From the NCBI GenBank assembly GCA_938023705.1, contig CALJDJ010000100.1, positions 1 through 64,000 on the forward strand: DNA of 64,000 bases, given 5' to 3'. This document shows, one piece after another, positions 45,026-53,757 of this stretch. Below the pieces are notes generated by a model that made no database searches, had not been told where the DNA came from, and saw only the letters and a list, made by a program, of their open reading frames with translations. Source of the DNA: an uncultured Collinsella sp. (GTDB lineage: Bacteria; Actinomycetota; Coriobacteriia; Coriobacteriales; Coriobacteriaceae). The first letter of the stretch is position 1. Every line of letters begins with the position of its first letter. The translations under genes and the position numbers were made by a program.

Positions 45026-45946
45026 ATGCGTATTGTGTTTATGGGTACGCCTGATTTTGCTGTGCCTTCGCTGACTTCGCTTGTTGAGGCTGGGAACGAG
45101 ATTGCGCTTGTTATTACTCGTCCCGATGCTGTTCGTGGGCGTGGTAAGAAGCTTGAGCCTTCTCCTGTTAAGGCCAAGGCGCTTGAGCTGGGGTTGCCGG
45201 TTGTTGAGGCCAGTCGTATGACGCCCGAGGTTGTTGCGGCGCTCCAGGCTGCGCAGGCTGATATTTTCTGTGTGGCTGCCTATGGTTGCATTTTGCCTGA
45301 TGAGGTACTGCATATGGCGCCGCTCGGCATTGTGAATGTTCATGCGTCCTTGCTGCCTCGTTGGCGTGGGGCTGCTCCTATTCAGCGTGCCATTCTTGCT
45401 GGTGATGAGATTGCTGGCGTTTCTATCATGCGCATTGGGCATGGCGTGGATACTGGTGCTTATTGTGCTCAGGCTTCCACGTCGGTTGCCGGTAAGCATG
45501 CCGAGGCGCTGACTATGGAGCTCGCTGAGCTCGGCGGCAAACTGCTTGCCGATACGCTTCCCTCTCTTGCCGATGGCACTGCCGTGTGGACTGAACAGGA
45601 TGAGGCGCTCGTTACCCATGCTGCCAAGATTTCTAAGCAGGAGATGCGCTTGGATCCGCAAATGGCGGCGCTCGATTGCGCGCGTCATGTGCTGGCCTCT
45701 TCCGATACCGCGCCTGCTCGTTGCGTGATTGCCGGCAAGACCGTGCGTGTGCTCGATGCTGCGGCGGCTGATGTGTTGCTTGGCGAGGGTCAGGTTCTCG
45801 TTAAGGCCAAGTGTGTTTACCTTGGCCTTTCCGATGGCTCGGTTGAGTTGCTTGAGGTTAAGCCTGATGGCAAGCGTGCTATGACTGCTTCTGCTTGGGC
45901 TGCTGGCCTGCAGGGTGCCGATCTTTCGTGGGGTGTTTTGTCATGA
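45026..45946 (+). CDS. fmt: Methionyl-tRNA formyltransferase
   Basis: This 306-residue enzyme formylates initiator Met-tRNA. It has RIVFMGTPDFAVPSL at the N-terminus, the formyl-folate signature VNVHASLLPRWRGAAPIQRAI and IMRIGHGVDTGAY. GAGAGGAG precedes the ATG. Codon use is noticeably richer in T-ending codons (GCT, GTT, GGT) than in the neighbouring def and priA genes. It overlaps rsmB by 4 bases. Confidence 0.95.
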   Translation: MRIVFMGTPDFAVPSLTSLVEAGNEIALVITRPDAVRGRGKKLEPSPVKAKALELGLPVVEASRMTPEVVAALQAAQADIFCVAAYGCILPDEVLHMAPLGIVNVHASLLPRWRGAAPIQRAILAGDEIAGVSIMRIGHGVDTGAYCAQASTSVAGKHAEALTMELAELGGKLLADTLPSLADGTAVWTEQDEALVTHAAKISKQEMRLDPQMAALDCARHVLASSDTAPARCVIAGKTVRVLDAAAADVLLGEGQVLVKAKCVYLGLSDGSVELLEVKPDGKRAMTASAWAAGLQGADLSWGVLS

Positions 45947-47343
45947 GCAAGCTGTCCCCCGCGCGCAAACTTGCGCTCGATGTACTGATGGAGGCCGATC
46001 GCCGCGGCATGTATGCGCGCGACGTGCTGTCCTCTCGCGCATCGGCCAAGGCTATTGACCAGCGCGATTCCGCTTTTGCCGCCCGCTTGGCGCTGGGCGT
46101 GGCCGCCACGCAGGGTATTTTGGACGAGCTGCTCGATCAGTTTCTCGATAAACCCAAAAAGGTTGCGCCGCGCGTTCGCATGGCGCTTCGTATCTCGGCC
46201 TTCGAGATGCTCTACCTGCATACGCCGGGCCGCGTTGCCGTGAGCCAGGGTGTTGAGCTGGTGCGCAGTGGTGCTAAGTCTGCTGCGGGCTTGGCAAACG
46301 CGGTGCTGCACAAGGTTGCGGACAACGTTGAGGACTTTGCCACGGCATCCGACGTGGATGAGTCCGAGCGACGCTTGGTTCGTCTGTCGCGCCTGATGGG
46401 TCTTCCGCGCTGGCTATGCGCTCGCATTATGGCGTCGTTTGACACTCCAGAGGGTGCGCTCGGCTTCGCCGGCAATCTGGCGCCCGCGCCGCTCGCTTTG
46501 CACGAGAACGCCTTTGCAACCAAACCTGATCCGTACCTATCGCAGCTTGTGGCGCCTGTGTTCCCTGGCTGTCATGCTCCGGTCGATGCTCAGGTTACGG
46601 TTGCGTCGGGCGTATTTGAGCGTGCTGCTGCCGTGGCCTCGGACCTTAACGCCCAGCTTATCGCCACAGCTGCCACGCGCCCTGGTAGCTGCCTTGAGAT
46701 TGGTGCCGGCCGTGGCACCAAGACCTATGTGATGATGTGCCAGGCCAAGCGTGCGGGCTATGAGCGTCAGCATACGGCGCTCGATCTGCATGATCGCAAG
46801 TGCGATCTGAATCTCGCTCGCCTGCATAAGGCTGGTATTCAGGGCGTTCGTACGGTTTCGGGTGATGCCTGCGAGCTTGATGAGGTGCTCACATCGTTTG
46901 ATGCCATGCTTGGCGAGCCGGTTAAGTTCGACACGGTCTTTATCGATGCGCCGTGCTCTGGCACCGGCACCATGCGCCGTCATCCCGAGATCCCGTGGCG
47001 CCTGACCGAAAAGGATGTGACGGTTGAGCTGCCCAAGCTGCAGCTGACGATGCTCAAAGAGGCTGCTGTGCGCGTGGCTGCCGACGGCGAGCTCATCTAT
47101 GCGACGTGCTCGGTCTTCGACGAGGAGAACATGCAGGTCGTGGAAGCGTTCTTGAGCTCTCCCGAGGGTGCCGGCTTTAGCGTGGCACCGCTTTCCGAGG
47201 CGCAGATTCTGCAACTCCCCGAGTTCGCCCAGGCCAAGAAGCTCGTCTCCGTACGCCAAAACGACCGAGGCCTCTTCCAAAGCGTGCCGGTAAACGCCGA
47301 CTCCTACGACGGCCACTTCTGCGCCCGCCTGATCCACAACTAA
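45943..47343 (+). CDS. rsmB: 16S rRNA (cytosine-967-C5) methyltransferase
   Basis: This protein of about 466 residues has an N-terminal NusB-like helical domain (LALDVLMEADRRGMYARDVL) followed by a SAM methyltransferase domain. The SAM motif is CLEIGAGRGTKTYVMM. The catalytic Cys motifs are FIDAPCSGTGTMRRHPEIPW and YATCSVFDEENMQV. It starts at ATG 45943, overlapping the fmt stop. It modifies the small-subunit rRNA. Confidence 0.93.
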   Translation: MSKLSPARKLALDVLMEADRRGMYARDVLSSRASAKAIDQRDSAFAARLALGVAATQGILDELLDQFLDKPKKVAPRVRMALRISAFEMLYLHTPGRVAVSQGVELVRSGAKSAAGLANAVLHKVADNVEDFATASDVDESERRLVRLSRLMGLPRWLCARIMASFDTPEGALGFAGNLAPAPLALHENAFATKPDPYLSQLVAPVFPGCHAPVDAQVTVASGVFERAAAVASDLNAQLIATAATRPGSCLEIGAGRGTKTYVMMCQAKRAGYERQHTALDLHDRKCDLNLARLHKAGIQGVRTVSGDACELDEVLTSFDAMLGEPVKFDTVFIDAPCSGTGTMRRHPEIPWRLTEKDVTVELPKLQLTMLKEAAVRVAADGELIYATCSVFDEENMQVVEAFLSSPEGAGFSVAPLSEAQILQLPEFAQAKKLVSVRQNDRGLFQSVPVNADSYDGHFCARLIHN

Positions 47344-47351
47344 CTACTAAT

Positions 47352-47414
47352 TTGCGGTGAAATAGGGATTGAATAGCGGCTTCTACCTGCCAAACTGTCC
47401 TTATTTCACCGCAA
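47352..47414. repeat. Inverted repeat after rsmB
   Basis: Perfect 13-base arms TTGCGGTGAAATA (47352-47364) and TATTTCACCGCAA (47402-47414) surround a 37-base loop with a partial GGGA/TCC pairing. It lies just after the rsmB stop. It has no clear T-run and resembles the other dispersed inverted repeats in layout, though it lacks their GGGAC core. Confidence 0.7.
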
Positions 47415-47462
47415 TTCATAAGGAAACCTGGCCTGATAATTAGCTACTCATAGCTCAAAGAA

Positions 47463-47500
47463 ATAGCCCCGCGATTGGTGTCGGTCGCGGGGCTGATTGG
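47463..47500 (-). terminator. Terminator after the FmdB-type gene
   Basis: On the minus strand, AGCCCCGCGACC and a CGCGGGGCT stem are followed by ATTTCTTTG, just after the stop of the zinc ribbon gene. Confidence 0.75.
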
Positions 47501-47503
47501 TTT

Positions 47504-47740
47504 CTAGTGGCTGTGTGGGCAGTTGGCGCAGCAGCCGTTGGTGGCGCTGGTGCTGGAACCACCGCTGCGCTGGTCGGTGTTGTAGAAGCCGCTGCCCTCA
47601 AACTTGATGCCACTGGCCGAGAACGTCTTGGCCGCCGGAGCGCCGCAGTTCGGGCACACGACCTCGGGGGTCTCGGACATGGGATGCTCAACCTCAAACA
47701 CGTTGCCGCAGCTCGAGCACTTGTAATCGTAGCGCGCCAT
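47504..47740 (-). CDS. FmdB-family zinc ribbon protein
   Basis: This 78-residue protein begins MARYDYKCSSCGNVFEVEHP and has CPNCGAPAAKTF, so two CxxC pairs make a zinc ribbon. The C-terminal part contains a further Cys-rich SATNGCCANCPHSH end. Members of this family are small proteins often called FmdB or putative regulatory proteins. AAAAGGAAG precedes the ATG. Its function is unknown. Confidence 0.88.
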   Translation of the reverse strand: MARYDYKCSSCGNVFEVEHPMSETPEVVCPNCGAPAAKTFSASGIKFEGSGFYNTDQRSGGSSTSATNGCCANCPHSH

Positions 47741-47761
47741 AATACTTCCTTTTCAGCACAA

Positions 47762-47784
47762 AGCGGGCAGATCGCTCTGCCCGC
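47762..47784 (-). terminator. Hairpin between the GH13-GH77 gene and the zinc ribbon gene
   Basis: A stem GCGGGCAGA / TCTGCCCGC with a 4-base loop is followed on the minus strand by TTTGTG. It probably ends the GH13-GH77 transcript. Confidence 0.6.
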
Positions 47785-47828
47785 ATAAATTCAAACAGCT
47801 GTAACTGTACCCTATATCGGGGGTTTTA

Positions 47829-50800
47829 TCACGCTTCGCCCCAGAATCTATGGGTGTTGCGCAGGAGCTGTGCAGTTTTGCCCTCGGCGGCCGCAACGTC
47901 GGCCTCGTCGGCCTGCCAGGTCCAGTTGCCCGTGGCGACACCCGGCACGTTCATGCGTGCATCGTCGCCAAGCCCCAGGACATCCTGCAGCGGCATCATC
48001 ACCAGGGGAGCGTCGCTTGCCAGCGCGTCGTTCATCAGCTTGGCCGCCTCCTCAACACCGCTCGGCTCGTCGCCGCCTGCGAAGGAGCGCGTGCACCAAC
48101 CGGCGAGCGTCGACGTATCGTGCGTCGAGGTGTATAGAATCTTGCCCGGCGTGGGACACACGCCGCAGCGAACGTCGTAATCGCTAAACTCCAGCACGTC
48201 CATGCCGGGGAAGCCGCAGGTCGAAGCCATGGCGCGAACACCGGGCGTCAGGTAGCCTAGGTCCTCGGCGATAAAGTTGAGCGGACCCAGCTCGTCAAAG
48301 GCGGTTTGGAACAGGTCCTTGCCCGGACCCGCCAGCCAGCGGCCGTCGGCGCAGGCCTTGCCTGCGGGAATGCTAAAGTAGCTGTGGAAGCCCAGGAAGT
48401 GGTCCAGGCGCACACGGTCGTAGAGCGAGAACGCGCGACGCAGGCGGTCCATCCACCAGCGGTAGCCGTTCTGCTTCATGTGGTCCCAGCGGAACGTCGG
48501 GTTGCCCCACACCTGGCCCTCGGGCGCAAAGTTATCGGGCGGCGCACCGGAGATCTCGATTGCCTTGCCGGTATCGGAAAGCCAGAAGTTTTCGGGCTCG
48601 CTCCACGCGTCGGCCGAATCGTCCGAAACGTACATGGGAATGTCGCCGATGACCTCGATGCCCTTCTTGTGCGCATAGTTCATGAGCTCGCACCAGGCAA
48701 GGTCAAAGCGGTACTGCATGTACGCCTGCAGCTCTGCCTCGTCGTGGAAACGCTTGTCGTCAATCAGATGCTCGTTGTAGCGCGCGACATCGGCCGGCCA
48801 ATCGTGACGCGATTCACCTTCAAAGTACTTCTTGACGGCCATGTAGACGCAGTACTTCTCGAGCCAATCGGCGTTGCGATGTTTAAACGCCGTGTAGAGC
48901 GGGTCTGCATCCTCGCCGCCACGGGCCTTCCAAGTCTCAAAGTCGGCCGCCAGTTCCACTTGGCTCTCGGGCAGCAGGTCAACATTGCCCGCAAAAGCCG
49001 AAGGCCCAGCGTATGGGGAGCGGAAGAAGTCCGTTGGGTTGACGGGCAGGACCTGCCAGTAGCGCATGCCCATAGCGGCCAGATGGTCGATAAAGCGACG
49101 GGTGGGTGCGCCGATCGTGCCGGGCTTGCCGTCGTCGGTGGGCACCGAGGTGATGTGGCACACGACGCCCGCGCCGTGATCGAGCGGCTCCTGCAGGCGC
49201 TGCTCGGCATGGTGATAGATGATCGACGAGCCCAGCGGATACAGATCGAGCGTGACCGTACCGTTGTGGATCTCGCACTCGTGACCGCTGATCACGTCAC
49301 TCGCGCATTCGTCGAGCGCCGGAATCGTCACGCGGTGCGAATTGCGCAGGCTGCGGTTGATGATAACCGTCGCGGACTCGCCGTCCTTGCCCGTGCGGTT
49401 GTATGCCAGCACCTCGTCGTTGAGCGCGAAGGCCTTGATCTCGCCGTCGATCATAAACGGCAGTGCGCGGCGTACGGCGGAGGCGTTCTTGACAATAGCC
49501 AGCGTGTCGAAGTCGTGCAGTTGGTCCTTGGTCGGCAGGGTGCGGCGGTTGCCCGGATCGGTAAGGCCCTCCAGGCCGTACTCGTCGCCGTAGTAGATCG
49601 AAGGCACGCCGGGGAAGGTCATCTGCATGAGCGTTGCAAGCCAAAAACGGCTCTTGGCCAGGCCCATCGAGTTCTCGTCCAGGCGCCACTTGCTGCGCTC
49701 GCACTCGGGTAGCTGCGACTCGTCGGGGCCGCCGCCGAGCACCGAGATGATGCGCGGGCGGTCGTGGCTCGAAAGCAAATTGAGCGCGCAGGACAATGCC
49801 TCGCTCGGGTAGTTCTCGCGCAGGGTTTCGATATCCTCAGCTGCCTGGTAGGCGTTCTTATATCCCATCAAAAAGCCGATGACCATGTCGCGGAAGGGGT
49901 AATCCATAGCAGAGTCCAGCTCGGATCCCTGCAGATAGCGGCGCAGATGGCCGTAGCTAATTTTGTTTGAGGCGTCTTCCCAGACTTCGCCGAGCAACAG
50001 CGCATCAGGCTTTTCGGCAAGTACGGCCTTCTTGATCTCGGCTAGGAAATCGTCCGAAAGCTCGTCGGCGACGTCCAGGCGCCAGCCATGAGCGCCGGCA
50101 CGTAGCCATTTACCGATCACGCCGTCCTTGCCCAGGAGCCGCTCGCGTACCAGCTCGGAGCTCTCATTGATGGCGGGCATGTTGCCCACGCCCCACCAGC
50201 AGTCGTACGAGCCGTCCTCGTGGAAATAAAACGCATCGCGCCACGGCGAGTCCTCACTCTGCCACGCGCCCACGCCGGGGTAGTTGCCGTAGCGGTTGAA
50301 ATAGATCGAGTCATCGCCCGTATGGTTAAAGACGCCGTCCAGGATGATGGAGATGCCCAGCTTCTCGGCTGCCTGGCACAGCTCGGTAAAGTCCTGCTCG
50401 GTGCCCAGGATCGGGTCGATCTTGGTGTAGTCGGCCGTGTCGTAGCGGTGGTTGCTCGCGGCCTCAAAGATGGGGTTGAGGTAGATGGCCGTGAAGCCCA
50501 GCTCCGCGATGCGGGGCAGGTCATTTTGGATACCCTTGAGCGAGCCGCCATAGAAGTCCCAGGTCTTGATGGAGCCGTCCTCGGCGCGCTCGTATACGGG
50601 CGGCTCGTTCCAGTCCTCGATCATGCGGCGCTGGATTCCGTTGCGCGGTTTTTCAACCTCGGCCAGCGTGCGCTCGTGCCAGTTTTCGTCGCGGGCATAG
50701 CGGTCGGGGAAGATCTGGTACACCATGCCGCGCTCGTACCAGACGGGGCGGTTCTCGCGGTGCTTATAGACGGTAATCTGGAAGGACGGCACCTCGGCGT

Positions 50801-51125
50801 AGTCGTAGGTTACGCCCTCGCCGCCGGTGCGGCCCTGCGGTGCTCCCAGACGAACCTCGGGCTGGCCCTCGATATTGCAGATAAAGCTGTACCAGATAAG
50901 ACAGGGCTCGGGACACTCAAGCTCTACGGAAAATATGCCGTCGCCTTCGTGCGTCATGGGATACCGAGACTCGCCGATCTCATCGACCCATGTGCGCAGC
51001 GTAAGCGTTGCCTGGTTGGGGTCGGCATCCTCCAGAATCACGGAGAGCGAAAGGGTGGTTCCAGTTGTCACAGCGCCAAACGGAGTGCGAAACTGCGGAA
51101 GACGGCTGTTGTGTATCAATCTCAT
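47829..51125 (-). CDS. Fusion of GH13 alpha-amylase/neopullulanase and GH77 4-alpha-glucanotransferase (MalQ)
   Basis: This very long enzyme (about 1098 residues) joins two glucan-active domains. The N-terminal half (to about 640) has a beta-sandwich N-domain and a GH13 barrel with DFYGGSLKGI, DGVFNHTGDDS, GWRLDVADEL (nucleophile Asp), LLGEVWEDA (acid/base Glu) and LLSSHDRPRI. The C-terminal half is GH77: EVIGDIPMYVSDDSADAW, RLDHFLGFHSYFSIPAGK (nucleophile Asp), FIAEDLGYLTPGVR and STHDTSTLAGW. It should cut and rearrange maltodextrins. I chose ATG 51125 (MRLIHNSRLPQF); its ribosome site is weak, and the frame opens earlier at 51221. Operator-like TTGGTAAAAC motifs lie upstream. Confidence 0.9.
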   Translation of the reverse strand: MRLIHNSRLPQFRTPFGAVTTGTTLSLSVILEDADPNQATLTLRTWVDEIGESRYPMTHEGDGIFSVELECPEPCLIWYSFICNIEGQPEVRLGAPQGRTGGEGVTYDYAEVPSFQITVYKHRENRPVWYERGMVYQIFPDRYARDENWHERTLAEVEKPRNGIQRRMIEDWNEPPVYERAEDGSIKTWDFYGGSLKGIQNDLPRIAELGFTAIYLNPIFEAASNHRYDTADYTKIDPILGTEQDFTELCQAAEKLGISIILDGVFNHTGDDSIYFNRYGNYPGVGAWQSEDSPWRDAFYFHEDGSYDCWWGVGNMPAINESSELVRERLLGKDGVIGKWLRAGAHGWRLDVADELSDDFLAEIKKAVLAEKPDALLLGEVWEDASNKISYGHLRRYLQGSELDSAMDYPFRDMVIGFLMGYKNAYQAAEDIETLRENYPSEALSCALNLLSSHDRPRIISVLGGGPDESQLPECERSKWRLDENSMGLAKSRFWLATLMQMTFPGVPSIYYGDEYGLEGLTDPGNRRTLPTKDQLHDFDTLAIVKNASAVRRALPFMIDGEIKAFALNDEVLAYNRTGKDGESATVIINRSLRNSHRVTIPALDECASDVISGHECEIHNGTVTLDLYPLGSSIIYHHAEQRLQEPLDHGAGVVCHITSVPTDDGKPGTIGAPTRRFIDHLAAMGMRYWQVLPVNPTDFFRSPYAGPSAFAGNVDLLPESQVELAADFETWKARGGEDADPLYTAFKHRNADWLEKYCVYMAVKKYFEGESRHDWPADVARYNEHLIDDKRFHDEAELQAYMQYRFDLAWCELMNYAHKKGIEVIGDIPMYVSDDSADAWSEPENFWLSDTGKAIEISGAPPDNFAPEGQVWGNPTFRWDHMKQNGYRWWMDRLRRAFSLYDRVRLDHFLGFHSYFSIPAGKACADGRWLAGPGKDLFQTAFDELGPLNFIAEDLGYLTPGVRAMASTCGFPGMDVLEFSDYDVRCGVCPTPGKILYTSTHDTSTLAGWCTRSFAGGDEPSGVEEAAKLMNDALASDAPLVMMPLQDVLGLGDDARMNVPGVATGNWTWQADEADVAAAEGKTAQLLRNTHRFWGEA

Positions 51126-51223
51126 AATACGGTCCAGTTCAATAGAATCACGGCCTGCGGGCCATGGCTTTACGCACAAGTTGTAAGTATATCTGTTGTA
51201 CACAGGCTGTATAAACAACATCC

Positions 51224-51267
51224 GTTTACCATCGGCGAACGGTTGTCCTAGAAAATCGTTTTACCAA
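51224..51267 (-). promoter_or_regulatory. Putative operator half-sites upstream of the GH13-GH77 gene
   Basis: On the minus strand TTGGTAAAAC (51258-51267) and ATGGTAAAC (51224-51232) occur about 100-140 bases before the start of the glucanotransferase fusion. The same motif occurs upstream of glgB and the HAD gene at 61163-61251, suggesting a shared regulator. Confidence 0.5.
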
Positions 51268-51276
51268 CTATCTACA

Positions 51277-51306
51277 GCGAAGGGGCGCCCGGTTGGAGCG
51301 CCCCTT
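51277..51306. terminator. Hairpin downstream of glgA
   Basis: AAGGGGCGC and GCGCCCCTT form a strong stem around a CCGGTTGGA-type loop between the glgA stop and the GH13-GH77 promoter. There is no good T-run on the minus strand, so termination is uncertain. Confidence 0.4.
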
Positions 51307-51342
51307 ACTTAGGGTTTGATGAGGTTTTGGATCGTCTGTGGG

Positions 51343-53667
51343 CTAGCGGCGCTTGCGGGTGGCCGTTGCCTTACGGACGGACGTCTTCTTAGTCGGAGCC
51401 TTTTCCTCTGTTGCGGCGGCGGGGGAGACCGGGGCCTTCTTGGTGGGCTCGGGCTTGGCCTTTACCTCGGCCTTGGGCTCCTCTTTGGCGGCAGCGGGCT
51501 TGGCCTCGGATGCCTTCGGTGCCGGCTTGGCCTTTACTGCGGGCTTGGCCTCGGCCTTAGCCTCCGCCTTGGGAGCAGCAGCCTTGGTCGTGGTCTTCTT
51601 AGCCGTCGTCGTTGCGCGCTTGCGCGTGGTGGTCTTGGCGGCTGGCTTGGCCTCGACGGTTGCCTCGGCCTTGGTCTCGGCGAGCGTTTCCTCGACTTTG
51701 GCGGCCGGCTTTGCGGCAGTCTTGGTCGTGGCGGCCTTGGTCGTCGACTTCGTTGCCGTGGTCTTCTTGGCAGTTGTTGCCTTCTTGGCGGTCGCGGTCG
51801 TCTTCTTGGCAGCGGTCTTGGCCGGTGCCTTGGCGGCGGGCTTTGCCTCGACGGCGGGCTTTGCCTCGACGGCGGCCTCAGCCTTTACCTCGGGAGCAGC
51901 CTCGACTTCGGCGGCCTTCTTGGCAGCTGAAGTGGTGCGCTTGCGCGTGGTCGTTGTCTTGGCAGCGGTGGTCTTGCTCGCAGCTGCCTTCGTGGTCGTG
52001 GCTTTCTTAGCCGTTGTCTTACGAGTCGTGGTCTTCTTTGCCTCAGGCTTCGCAGCGGGCTCGGGGGTAGCCTCGACCTTCACCTCGGAATCGGCCTTTG
52101 CGGGCTCGGCCTCAACCGGCTTCTCTTTGGCCTTGGGCTCTTCAGCGGCCACCGGCTCAGCAACAGCCTCAGGCTCGTCGACAACAGCCGCCGGCCTCTC
52201 AATCTCCGGATGCATAAAGAAATACAGGTCCAGATACTTGTCGGCCGAGCGCGTCCAGCTAAAGTCCTGGCTCATAGCCTGCGTGACCAGCTGGTTCCAG
52301 GCGTCGCGGTTATCCCAGAACAGACGCGCCGCGCGGAACACGGCGTTGCCCATCTCGTCGCCGTTAAAGTTGGTAAACGAGAAGCCCGTGCCTTCGCCGG
52401 TAAACTCGTTATACGGAATCACAGTGTCTTTCAGGCCGCCGGTCTCGCGCACGATAGGCAGGGTGCCGTAGCGCATGGCGATGATCTGCGACAGGCCGCA
52501 GGGCTCAAACTTCGAAGGCATTAGGAACATGTCGGCGGCGGCATACATGCGCTGCGACAGCGCAGGATCGAACTCGATGCGTGCGGCCATGGTACCGGGG
52601 TACTTGTCCTGGAAGTAGCGCAGACCGTCCTCGTAGTCGCGGTCGCCGGTGCCCAGCACCGCCACCTGCACGCCGCCGGCCAGAATGCGGTCGAGCGCGT
52701 ACATGACCAGGTCCATGCCCTTCTGGCGCGTCAGGCGCGTGACCATGACCATAAGCGGACGGTCGTCGCGAACCTCGAGCCCCAGCTCTTCCTGCAGCTT
52801 GGCCTTGCATACGGCCTTACCAGAACGGTCCTCCACGGTGTAGTTGGCGGCAATGCGCTTGTCGGTCGCCGGGTCAAAGCCCGCCACGTCAATGCCATTC
52901 AAAATGCCCTGCAGCGCATAGGAGCGCTCGCGCAGCACGCCGTCCAGGCCCTCGCCAAACTCGGGCGTCTGGATCTCGCTGGCATAGGTGGGGCTCACCG
53001 TGGTTATGGCGTCGGCATAGCGCAGGGCGCCCAGCATGTAGTTGATGCTGCAGGCGTCGCAACGCAGCTGCGAGGCGGCCGCCGGAATGTGTGCCACACC
53101 CAGGATGTCCTCCATCACGGTGTCGCTAAACTGGCCCTGGAACGCCACGTTGTGGATCGAGAACACGGTCTTGACGCGGTCATACAGCGGCAGGCCCTGG
53201 TAAAACTCGCGCAAAAACACGGGCGCCAGTGCGGTCTGCCAGTCATTACAGTGCAGGATGTCGCACTCAAAGCCGGCCGGCAGGTGCTGCAGGCTCTCGG
53301 TGATGGCCTTGGAGAAGAACGCAAAGCGCTCGCCGTCGTCAAAGAAGCCGTACGGATAGTCGCGCGCAAAGTAGCGCTCGTTGTCGATGAGCATATAGGT
53401 GACGCCGTCGTGCTCGAGCTTCTCGAGTCCGCAGTACTCGTTGCGCCAGCCCAGACTCACGTAAAAGTCGGAGAAGTGCTCCATCTGCGCCTTGTACTCG
53501 TCCTTTATGGTGGCGTACTTGGGCACCATCACGATAACTTCGGCGCCGGCGCGCACAAGCGCCGCAGGCAGCGAGCCTGCCACGTCGCCCAGGCCACCGG
53601 TCTTTACAAACGGTGCGCACTCGGCCGAGGCAAACACGATCTGCATCTTTTTGCTGGAATCTGCCAT
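51343..53667 (-). CDS. glgA: Glycogen synthase with long Lys/Ala/Thr-rich C-terminal extension
   Basis: The first 492 or so residues are a GT5 glycogen synthase that adds glucose from ADP-glucose. FASAECAPFVKTGGLGDVAG includes the KTGG substrate motif; PSKFEPCGLSQIIAMRYGTLPIV is the C-terminal GT5 signature. From about 52191 down to the stop there is a 282-residue tail made almost only of Ala, Lys, Thr, Glu and Pro (KKTTTRKTTAKKA-like repeats, ending TATRKRR), similar in style to histone H1-like tails. The usual length is about 480. ATG 53667 has GGGAGAC upstream. It lies downstream of glgD with a strong hairpin between. Confidence 0.93.
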   Translation of the reverse strand: MADSSKKMQIVFASAECAPFVKTGGLGDVAGSLPAALVRAGAEVIVMVPKYATIKDEYKAQMEHFSDFYVSLGWRNEYCGLEKLEHDGVTYMLIDNERYFARDYPYGFFDDGERFAFFSKAITESLQHLPAGFECDILHCNDWQTALAPVFLREFYQGLPLYDRVKTVFSIHNVAFQGQFSDTVMEDILGVAHIPAAASQLRCDACSINYMLGALRYADAITTVSPTYASEIQTPEFGEGLDGVLRERSYALQGILNGIDVAGFDPATDKRIAANYTVEDRSGKAVCKAKLQEELGLEVRDDRPLMVMVTRLTRQKGMDLVMYALDRILAGGVQVAVLGTGDRDYEDGLRYFQDKYPGTMAARIEFDPALSQRMYAAADMFLMPSKFEPCGLSQIIAMRYGTLPIVRETGGLKDTVIPYNEFTGEGTGFSFTNFNGDEMGNAVFRAARLFWDNRDAWNQLVTQAMSQDFSWTRSADKYLDLYFFMHPEIERPAAVVDEPEAVAEPVAAEEPKAKEKPVEAEPAKADSEVKVEATPEPAAKPEAKKTTTRKTTAKKATTTKAAASKTTAAKTTTTRKRTTSAAKKAAEVEAAPEVKAEAAVEAKPAVEAKPAAKAPAKTAAKKTTATAKKATTAKKTTATKSTTKAATTKTAAKPAAKVEETLAETKAEATVEAKPAAKTTTRKRATTTAKKTTTKAAAPKAEAKAEAKPAVKAKPAPKASEAKPAAAKEEPKAEVKAKPEPTKKAPVSPAAATEEKAPTKKTSVRKATATRKRR

Positions 53668-53689
53668 ATTGTCTCCCATGTTGCAATTC

Positions 53690-53726
53690 GAGAATAGCCG
53701 CCTGGCGCTAACCGGGCGGCTATTCT
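53690..53726. repeat. Hairpin between glgD and glgA
   Basis: AGAATAGCCGCC and GGCGGCTATTCT form a 12-base perfect stem with a short loop. No T-run follows on the minus strand, so it may be a processing or stability hairpin that sets different levels of GlgD and GlgA. Confidence 0.65.
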
Positions 53727-53757
53727 ACTTGTTACGAGCGATGTTGCGGTGCCAACG

